From Calothrix sp. C42_A2020_038 (GTDB taxonomy: Bacteria; Cyanobacteriota; Cyanobacteriia; Cyanobacteriales; Nostocaceae): DNA of 64,000 nt. The translations under genes were made by a program, and so were the position numbers. The DNA is taken from assembly GCA_015272395.1 (NCBI GenBank), contig JACYLQ010000027.1, positions 248,001 to 312,000 on the forward strand, in the 5' to 3' direction. The notes beneath the pieces were generated by a model, which made no database searches, had not been told where the DNA came from, and was given only the letters and a program-made list of their open reading frames with translations. The first letter of the stretch is position 1, and the number at the start of each line of letters is the position of its first letter. This document shows, piece by piece, positions 57,745 to 64,000 of this stretch.

Positions 57745-58424
57745 CGTCTATTCCCCCGATGCGATTTGTGGTTTGGGCGCCTGATGAAACCAAAACCTGT
57801 TTGCAAAGTTTCTTCTAATTGCCGTAAATCAGTAACAAGATTTGTACCTGCAGCAGTGTTTGATAACCACTCCCCAAAGCTTGCTACAGGTTTTCCAATA
57901 CTACGCTGTGCAATCTGAAGTACAACCCAACCGATAATTCCACACCAAAATACTTGCCACAAATTTAAACCAGCGGAAATTGCAAATCCCCGCACAAATG
58001 CCAGCAAACTCCACAGTGATAGCAAAACTTGAACTGGAATCCCTAAATATGGTAAAGCAATAAAAAACGAGAGCAGTAATGGTGCCGTTGCCAGTCCCAA
58101 AGTGCGATACACTACAGCAAAGGACACATCTACTTTAAACAGCACATGGCTAACAAGCCACACACTCAAAATCCAAAAAAAGTAACCGAAAGCAAATAGT
58201 AACGCACTAATCAGCAGACAGAGAACAAAACGTACTTTGCTAACTCGGTTAACAAATAGCACGATCGCTTGAGCAATTGCATTGGAAAGCCCCACCAGTA
58301 ACAGCAATATTAGAACTGCTCTATTTCCTTGAGGAAGGATTTCCATTGCCCTAAACGCTTCTGGGTCAAGCTTCATTGCTGCAATTACCAATTCCCAGAA
58401 CCTATCCAGTGCTGATGTACTCAT
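57741..58424 (-). CDS. Yip1-family membrane protein
   Basis: 227 aa from ATG 58424; the longer TTG frame from 58454 is unlikely. A soluble N-terminus (FWELVIAAMKLDPEAF) is followed by about five membrane segments in the Yip1 pattern and an amphipathic tail. Bacterial Yip1 proteins have no settled role. Its stop overlaps the start of the 951-aa protein gene. Confidence 0.75.
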   Translation of the reverse strand: MSTSALDRFWELVIAAMKLDPEAFRAMEILPQGNRAVLILLLLVGLSNAIAQAIVLFVNRVSKVRFVLCLLISALLFAFGYFFWILSVWLVSHVLFKVDVSFAVVYRTLGLATAPLLLSFFIALPYLGIPVQVLLSLWSLLAFVRGFAISAGLNLWQVFWCGIIGWVVLQIAQRSIGKPVASFGEWLSNTAAGTNLVTDLRQLEETLQTGFGFIRRPNHKSHRGNRR

Positions 58425-58561
58425 CGTCGTATCGTGCGCTTTGTTCAATATCAATATTTTATTGTTTCACAGTTTTTTAAAGATCCTCAAATTGGTTAGT
58501 AGAGACACTTTGGTTTTACATCTCTAAGTTTCAGTGCCACCTGCCATTCGGAGTATATTTT

Positions 58562-58595
58562 CCCCCTTTCCTTTAAGGAAAAGGGATCAGGGGGA
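58562..58595 (-). terminator. Hairpin after the secreted protein gene
   Basis: CCCTTTCCTT pairs with AAGGAAAAGGG with one extra A, within an outer CCCCC/GGGGG pairing. It lies just past the stop at 58602. Similar stems are widespread in cyanobacterial spacers, so it may be a repeat. A GTAGAGAC/ATCTCTAA degenerate core precedes it at 58500-58530. Confidence 0.5.
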
Positions 58596-58601
58596 TAGGT
58601 T

Positions 58602-59174
58602 TTATCTTTTCACTGTTTCCAATTTTACATACATAAATGGAGTGTCTGGAGTCAGTGAGAATGCGTCAAATGAATAATTTGTCCAAATTTTTTGTTTTGG
58701 CTCTACGGCACCTAAAACGCCATTAATATAAAGGTTTTCGGTACGTTTTTTTCCATATTCACGTATAATACGCTCCCCTGAGACAGGAATTATAAAACTA
58801 TTGCCGCTACCTGCAAACTTTGATGACTGGTATTTTGTGGGAATAAATCCTATTTGTGTAATCATGGATTTACGCGCGTTCAAAACAGTGTTGATCGACG
58901 AGAGCGCTTGTTGTGCTGCTTGCTGATTTTGCCAAAAGATTGGATTGTTACGGTAAAAAAGCTCGTTGAAACTTCCGTAAATAAATCTCGCATTATAACG
59001 CTGATTCCCGATTGTTAAGTTATTAATTGCTACTAAATTTCCGCTTTTATCCCTAACCAAATTAAAATTCGCATTTCTTTGCGTGGATGTTTGTGCAGAA
59101 GTTAGAGTGAATGAGCTAGGGTAAAATAATGTTACCGCAACAATTAAAAATATTTTAAATATTTTCATAAACAT
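58602..59174 (-). CDS. Secreted hypothetical protein
   Basis: 190 aa with a signal peptide (about 1-28, MFMKIFKIFLIVAVTLFYPS, cleavage after TSAQ likely). The mature part is soluble and mixed alpha/beta, with FIYGSFNELFYRNNPIFWQN and a central helix. I do not recognise the family. No neighbour suggests a role. Confidence 0.6.
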   Translation of the reverse strand: MFMKIFKIFLIVAVTLFYPSSFTLTSAQTSTQRNANFNLVRDKSGNLVAINNLTIGNQRYNARFIYGSFNELFYRNNPIFWQNQQAAQQALSSINTVLNARKSMITQIGFIPTKYQSSKFAGSGNSFIIPVSGERIIREYGKKRTENLYINGVLGAVEPKQKIWTNYSFDAFSLTPDTPFMYVKLETVKR

Positions 59175-59582
59175 GAAGGTCAGATGATTGATTTGAATAT
59201 TTACTTTTATTTCTAACTTATATTACTCTTTCGTAATATTCGCTGCCACAGAAAATCTGATTTGACAATTATATGATTATCTAATCTTCATGATTATCGA
59301 TATATTTGTGAAGTTTTTTTAATGATAACTAAAAGCGTTAATTATCAAAATATCTTTTAGTCAAAAATTATACGCTGGTCGAGCAATTTAATTTGTCATA
59401 TTGTAGTCAACAATATAGAAATATTAATAATTATGATTATTTATGCTTGCTTATGAATAAATATGAACACGCTAATAGTAGTGCGAATTTCATCCTAGAT
59501 ACTATGTGTGTAAAGATTAACTTCGTTGACATTGAGTTGAATTGTCTCAAATATAGTTTAAATAAGAGCTTTATCAATAGGT
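59175..59582. other. Intergenic, very AT-rich
   Basis: 408 bp between divergent genes. A 69-aa frame (59393-59602) has biased composition and overlaps cbiT; I do not accept it. No repeat or hairpin stands out. Confidence 0.5.
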
Positions 59583-60194
59583 ATGAATACTACTATGTCT
59601 AAACTTTGGCCTTATGTGACTCCTGGTATTCCTGATGATTTATTTGAGAATTTACCTGGTATTCCTCTTAGCCCACGTGAAGTTAGATTACAGTTGCTTT
59701 CACAATTGCGACTGAAGTCGGATTCGCTGCTATGGGATATCGGTGCAGGAACGGGTACTATTCCAGTTGAAGCAGGATTATTATGCGCGCAGGGTAAAAT
59801 TATAGCGGTTGAGCGTGACGAAGAGGTAGCAAATTTAATTCGCCGAAACTGTGAGCGTTTTGAAGTTAATAACGTGGAAGTCATTGAAGGAAGTGCCCCA
59901 GAATGCCTACATGAACTCAAACAGGCGCCTGACCGGGTTTGCATTGAAGGTGGACGTGCGATCAGTGAAATTATGCAGGCAGTATGGAGTTATTTACCTC
60001 AATCAGGTCGAGTGGTAGCAACAGCTGCTAATCTAGAAAGTCTGTACGCAATTTCTCAAAGCTTTGCTCAGTTGCAAGCGGTAAATATCGAGGTCGTTCA
60101 ATCTTCTGTTAACCGCTTGGAAATGCGTGGTTTTTCTCAAACTTTTGCTGCTGTAGATCCAATTTTTATTCTTAGCGGTGAAAAATTAGACTAA
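59583..60194 (+). CDS. cbiT: Precorrin-8/cobalt-precorrin C15 methyltransferase (decarboxylating) CbiT
   Basis: 203 aa; ATG 59595 is an alternative start. The opening TPGIPDDLFE, then LSPREVRLQLLSQLRL and the SAM site WDIGAGTGTIPVEA (about 51-64) are typical of CbiT. It methylates C15 and decarboxylates in cobalamin ring synthesis. cbiE is not adjacent. cdsA follows 60 nt later. Confidence 0.92.
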   Translation: MNTTMSKLWPYVTPGIPDDLFENLPGIPLSPREVRLQLLSQLRLKSDSLLWDIGAGTGTIPVEAGLLCAQGKIIAVERDEEVANLIRRNCERFEVNNVEVIEGSAPECLHELKQAPDRVCIEGGRAISEIMQAVWSYLPQSGRVVATAANLESLYAISQSFAQLQAVNIEVVQSSVNRLEMRGFSQTFAAVDPIFILSGEKLD

Positions 60195-60254
60195 CCGATT
60201 TAAGATTTTGGATTAATAATTAGTAATTTCAGATGTTATTGAGGAGTACAAAAA

Positions 60255-61193
60255 GTGACTAATCAATCTAAAATCCACAATCCAAAATCCACAATCCAAA
60301 ATCCAGCTATTCCCTGGACTCGAATTTTTAGTGGAACTGTGGCAATCGTAGTTGCGCTTACCGCGACTCTTTTAGGTGGCTGGTATTTTACTTTAACTTA
60401 CGCAGTTATTATTTTCCTTGGTCAAAAAGAGTTTTTTAACCTTGTTCGTGCCAAAGGTATTGCACCTGCTGCTAAAACTACTCTTGCTGTTAGTCTGATG
60501 CTTTTAGTTATTTGTACTGTTGATGGTAATTTAGCTGATGCTGTAATGCCTGTTGCTGGTACATTTATATGTTTTTACTTACTTTTTCAACCTAAAATCG
60601 CTACTATCGCCGATATTTCTGCTTCAATATTAGGCTTATTTTATACAGGATATTTACCGAGTTATTGGGTAAGATTACGAGGATTAAACAGTGCAGCTAC
60701 AGCAAACTTACCTTTAGATGGCTATTTTCCTTCTTCATGGAGTGATTTATTTCAAAGAACAAATGTCTCTTCGATACCCCAAGGTTTAAGCGTCACAGTT
60801 GTGACTTTTTTGTGTATCTGGGCTTCTGATATCGGCGCCTATTTTGTTGGTAAATACTTTGGTAAAACTCCGTTATCGGATATTAGTCCCAAAAAAACAG
60901 TCGAGGGTGCGTTGTTTGGTATCGGTGGTAGTATTACTGTTGCTATGATTAGCGCTTATTATCTGAGTTGGCCACAATACATCATTACAGGCGCCGCATT
61001 AGGATTGTTGATTGGTATAGCCAGCCTTTTAGGTGATTTAACCGAGTCGATGCTTAAACGCGATGCAGGTGTAAAAGACTCCGGACAACTAATTCCAGGT
61101 CATGGGGGTATACTAGACCGAACTGACAGTTACATTTTTACCGCCCCCTTAGTCTACTATTTTGTTACGCTCTTACTACCTTTATTTAACTAA
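60255..61193 (+). CDS. cdsA: Phosphatidate cytidylyltransferase
   Basis: 312 aa with about eight membrane segments. The CDP-DAG synthase signature near the C-terminus is present (KRDAGVKDSGQLIPGHGG, then LDRTDS). It makes CDP-diacylglycerol for phospholipid synthesis. GTG 60255 is supported by GAGGAG at 60241-60246, 8 nt away. Residues 4-17 (QSKIHNPKSTIQNP) are encoded by tandem AATCCAAAATCCAC repeats, an unusual origin for coding sequence. Confidence 0.93.
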   Translation: MTNQSKIHNPKSTIQNPAIPWTRIFSGTVAIVVALTATLLGGWYFTLTYAVIIFLGQKEFFNLVRAKGIAPAAKTTLAVSLMLLVICTVDGNLADAVMPVAGTFICFYLLFQPKIATIADISASILGLFYTGYLPSYWVRLRGLNSAATANLPLDGYFPSSWSDLFQRTNVSSIPQGLSVTVVTFLCIWASDIGAYFVGKYFGKTPLSDISPKKTVEGALFGIGGSITVAMISAYYLSWPQYIITGAALGLLIGIASLLGDLTESMLKRDAGVKDSGQLIPGHGGILDRTDSYIFTAPLVYYFVTLLLPLFN

Positions 61194-61382
61194 ATGTGAA
61201 GTGATAAGTACTATTCTGATTATGGATACATAAGCATATTAAATCTAACCTATTAGTTTTAGTAATAATCAGTTTAAAATTTTCTTAACGTTGTTTGTAA
61301 AATGTAAAGATAGTGATTGTGTTTACGTAGCTCTACGCAGTAGTGCTACATATGTATTGGTCAATAAGAGCAGGTGGAAGCC

Positions 61383-62273
61383 ATGTCAGTGTGCCAGTTC
61401 CCAGCAATTGATCTGACAAGAGCAGAAAGTCGCAGTTCGATTTTGCCCAATCCCCCAACCATATCTAGTCATGAAGCAGGTTGGGAGAACATCTGTCTGG
61501 AATATTACCAACTTCCATCATTTGAAATTCCAGATCATTACACGTGGAATTATGCAGTTGTAGTTCATTTGGTTTGTCAACGTGTAAAAAGAAGGTTGGG
61601 TGATTTTTTTTTATTCGAGGACATTCAACCTGGAGACGTAGTTGTAATTCCTCCAGGTGCTATTCACTCTTGCGCGACGGCACAAAAAGCAGAGTATATA
61701 GTGATGATGCTTTCTCCACAGCTGATAAACAAAGCTAAAAGCGAAGATAATTCTCAAGACACGATAGAGGTAATACCACAATTTGCCAAACCCGACCCAC
61801 TAATTTATCAAATGGGGTTAGCACTTAAAGAAACATTAACGTCAAATGCTAAAAGTAGCCGTGTTTATGCCGAGTCTATGGGAAGCGCATTAGCAGCACA
61901 TCTTTTGCAAAATTACTCAGCGCACAAAAAACAGAGGTATGAATACTGTAAGGGCTTGCCATCATCAAAATTACTTCAAGTTACCCAGTTTATCTTGAAT
62001 CATTTGGCGGAAGATTTGTTAATTAGTTCGATGGCAAGTGAGATTGGAATGAGCAAGTACCATTTCGCGCGTTTATTCAAACAATCTACAGGTATGTCTC
62101 CTTACCAATATTTAATTAAATGTCGCATTGAACATGCTAAAATATTGCTCCGAGATAAAAGGGCACGAATTTCTGAAGTTGCTTCGATGGTTGGATTTAG
62201 CGACCAAAGTCAGTTTACGCGACATTTTAAACGCATGGTTGGAGTCACACCGCAGGAATTATTAAAGTGCTGA
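61383..62273 (+). CDS. AraC-family transcriptional regulator
   Basis: 296 aa from ATG 61383, preceded by AGGTGG; a GTG at 61374 overlaps that site. A cupin-like N-terminal sensor part (about 20-130, GDVVVIPPGAIHSC) and a C-terminal AraC domain (about 190-296) with two helix-turn-helix motifs: ISSMASEIGMSKYHFARLFK and ISEVASMVGFSDQSQFTRHF. The ligand and target genes are unknown; the long spacer after it may hold a target promoter. Confidence 0.9.
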   Translation: MSVCQFPAIDLTRAESRSSILPNPPTISSHEAGWENICLEYYQLPSFEIPDHYTWNYAVVVHLVCQRVKRRLGDFFLFEDIQPGDVVVIPPGAIHSCATAQKAEYIVMMLSPQLINKAKSEDNSQDTIEVIPQFAKPDPLIYQMGLALKETLTSNAKSSRVYAESMGSALAAHLLQNYSAHKKQRYEYCKGLPSSKLLQVTQFILNHLAEDLLISSMASEIGMSKYHFARLFKQSTGMSPYQYLIKCRIEHAKILLRDKRARISEVASMVGFSDQSQFTRHFKRMVGVTPQELLKC

Positions 62274-63000
62274 AGACCGGAGTCGCACCTCATACCATTT
62301 TGGGTTTGTTGTGCCACAATGAACGGATTTGACAATGCTTACACAGTAATACTTTCCAAAATCTATCTGTCGCATTTATTTTTCGCATTCTTAATAAAAC
62401 TTAAATTTTGATCTTCTTAGCAGCTAATGCTTCACATAAAAGGCTAGCGTAATTTTGACAGCAAGAATCTTCTAATCAAAAAGCAAGAATCTTCTATACA
62501 TTGATGCCAAGGTTTTAATATTGTGTGACTAAGTGTGTAAGTCCCTATAAATCGGTTAGTGGTGTTCAGCCCAAGGTGATTTCCTGCTGCTTCTAATCAA
62601 GACGAATACAAGGCTATGTTAATTCGTCTCTCCCGTAAATACTAGGTAGCGATTAGGAAATCTTAGTATAAGCGAACAGTTTTGAGGTGTGTATTCCACT
62701 CCTCTACTGAGTGCATATAACTCAGGTGCTGTACCACTTTTTTATATATTGCTGTGTAGCTCAGGAGACGAAAGCAATGAATGGTACTAGCAAGTCTCGC
62801 TTCAATACTAGTTGTGTTGATGCATACCTTAAAACTGCTATCGCTTTTTTATGTTGTGGCATTATTTAACATGTTGTGACTGTTAAAAGTTTGAGAAAGC
62901 CTAAATTCGCCTGAACAAGTAACATTTAGGCTATGATAAAAATTAATTTAGCAATTGTCTAAGGTGTTCGATTTGATCTTTGGAAGTTAAAAATCGACCT
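62274..63000. other. 727-bp intergenic region between convergent genes
   Basis: No sizeable gene. It contains a direct repeat GCAAGAATCTTCTA (62461-62474 and 62483-62496) and a candidate 30-codon ORF with a good ribosome site at 62777-62869. The region is unusually long for a gap between converging genes, where no promoter is needed. Confidence 0.55.
62777..62869 (+). CDS. Candidate 30-aa small ORF
   Basis: ATG 62777 is preceded by AGGAG at 62763-62767, 9 nt away. The peptide begins MNGTSKSRFNTSCVDAY and ends in a short hydrophobic, Cys-containing segment (TAIAFLCCGII). It has no family I know. Support is the ribosome site and its position in an otherwise empty 727-bp gap. Confidence 0.3.
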   Translation: MNGTSKSRFNTSCVDAYLKTAIAFLCCGII

Positions 63001-63720
63001 TTAAGGGTTGACATTTATCCAACCTTTACAAGTGACTTTGCTTGGTATAAGCTCCAGGTATTCAATATCAACATCTGAGCCAAGGTCAAAGCGATGCCCA
63101 TTTTGCACTCCGTTTTGAGCTTGTATGTACTGCTCGCTAAGGGGTATTAACTCTAACTTGTGACTGTCTACTAGATTTAGCTTGATACCAATTTCTAACG
63201 GTTCTTCAAGTTCAGTATTGATTTCCGTACCTGGATTTGCAAAAAGTATAAATTGATTGTTGCTAAGAATAATTTTTTGCCAGATAATAGACTTGGGTTT
63301 TCTACCAATTTCTGGTAATAGTTGTAGCAGTGCATCATTTAAAGCCCCTGATAACAAAGGAGATGTCAGGGAAGCGTTTATGTCTTCTTCCTCCAAAACC
63401 AAGGTACCAGCTACTGGTATCGTTTCCGACAATCTAAGTGGCTGTCCCTTAAGGATAGAGCCAATGTTGATGCGAATATTTTCGGCGGATAATTGAAGCG
63501 ATGTGAGGTGAAGACCTTGGTAAACGGCGCCACTAGCAAAGACATAAACTTTAGGGATGATCCCCGATAAAAGTTGGCGATCACTAGCCTGAATGTCGAT
63601 ATCTAGTTCTTTGATATCGCTAACTTGGGAGCGCAAAAAAAGCTTAACGGCGCCCTGCAAGACAGTAGTGATTACTCTTAGTTTGGGTGTATTCTTAATT
63701 TCCTTTGAATTTTCTGACAT
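63001..63720 (-). CDS. DUF2993 protein
   Basis: 239 aa, the usual length. No signal peptide; the domain shows the DUF2993 pattern of LRSQVSDIKELDIDIQASDR, LLSGIIPKVYVFASGAVYQG and INIGSILKGQPL. The family resembles lipid-binding (LmeA-like) folds; cyanobacterial members are uncharacterised. Confidence 0.82.
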   Translation of the reverse strand: MSENSKEIKNTPKLRVITTVLQGAVKLFLRSQVSDIKELDIDIQASDRQLLSGIIPKVYVFASGAVYQGLHLTSLQLSAENIRINIGSILKGQPLRLSETIPVAGTLVLEEEDINASLTSPLLSGALNDALLQLLPEIGRKPKSIIWQKIILSNNQFILFANPGTEINTELEEPLEIGIKLNLVDSHKLELIPLSEQYIQAQNGVQNGHRFDLGSDVDIEYLELIPSKVTCKGWINVNP

Positions 63721-63881
63721 CTAAATTACTCAATAAACAACTCGGACTATGAATGATAAGTTTACTTAGTGTATAAAGCTTGTTTAAACAAGTTTTAACT
63801 GTAACATCGGACTCTATTAAGTACCCGATACAACATATATTATTTACTTACCCTTGTTCCCCAATTTGCAATGTTATTATC

Positions 63882-64000
63882 ATGGAGGCTCGGTTACAAA
63901 AAGTACTTTCGCAGTGGGGTGTAGCCTCACGTCGCCACGCCGAAGAAATGATTCGGCAGTCGCGAGTGCGGATAAATGGTGCCACCGCGCAAGTAGGTCA
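63882..64000 (+). CDS. RsuA/RluB-family pseudouridine synthase (3' truncated by window edge)
   Basis: Only the first 39 codons are present. They encode an S4 RNA-binding domain start: [20 protein letters not shown] followed by [19 protein letters not shown]. This is the standard N-terminus of 16S/23S rRNA pseudouridine synthases RsuA/RluB. Which one cannot be decided without the catalytic domain. Confidence 0.85.
   Translation, partial: MEARLQKVLSQWGVASRRHAEEMIRQSRVRINGATAQVG

Overview
The window is a stretch of chromosome from a filamentous, probably heterocyst-forming cyanobacterium (Nostocales; a Calothrix/Rivularia-like organism would fit, but I cannot place the genus). The evidence is the cyanobacterial gene set: RpaB, NblB, IctB, a CCB2/CCB4-type complex C assembly factor, a CRR7 homologue, paired flavodiiron proteins Flv1/Flv3, cyanophycinase with cyanophycin synthetase, a cyanoexosortase, DUF2854 and DUF3493. 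Base composition is AT-rich, and spacers carry AGTTAGG-type short tandem repeats and palindromic elements. A striking compositional feature is the palindrome GGCGCC: I counted about 84 copies by eye, against roughly 3 to 4 expected at about 39% GC. The classical cyanobacterial HIP1 octamer GCGATCGC was not found.

Layout. 1-7200: the end of a peptidoglycan-binding protein with a PTETPTPEAT repeat tail, a membrane Clp/SDH-type serine protease, and a signalling group (WD40 Ser/Thr kinase, haem-binding HAMP sensor, second Ser/Thr kinase downstream of a PhnD-type lipoprotein). 7500-13700: radA, divergent rpaB, a complex C assembly factor, a DUF456 membrane protein, nblB, a CBS protein and a class II aldolase-like protein lacking two zinc ligands. 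13767-18660: a truncated glycoside-hydrolase-like remnant, a DUF6918 protein, a cyanoexosortase with a DegT aminotransferase, then about 1 kb of non-coding DNA. 18664-23543: a degenerate GAF histidine kinase, ictB, a WGxxGxxG protein, smpB and a MEKHLA protein. 23582-26478: the LPS transport genes lptA, lptB and lptF/G on the minus strand. 26871-30621: DUF2854, crr7, a REC-GGDEF protein, DUF3493, and tRNA-Thr(CGU) and tRNA-Val(UAC).

30776-39206: flv1 and flv3, divergent coaX, an alpha/beta hydrolase, a NUDIX hydrolase, a small basic protein and argH. 39298-47335: two small membrane ORFs, larB, and two paralogous family-5 solute-binding lipoproteins around an inverse-autotransporter-like beta-helix protein; the first paralogue is interrupted by an in-frame TAG. 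47815-53513: ispF and trmD, then the cyanophycin genes cphB and cphA behind a long, hairpin-rich leader. 53576-58424: tatA, a disordered charged protein, a nuclease-like pseudogene, and a translationally coupled pair (951-aa hydrolase-like membrane protein and Yip1-family protein). 58602-64000: a secreted protein, cbiT, cdsA, an AraC regulator, a DUF2993 protein and the start of an RsuA/RluB-type pseudouridine synthase.

Most genes are housekeeping or photosynthesis related. I see no phage, insertion sequence transposase, CRISPR array or rRNA. The accessory signal lies in the decayed genes (40572-42380, 13767-14474, 54553-54823), degenerate signalling or enzyme paralogues, and dispersed palindromic repeats.
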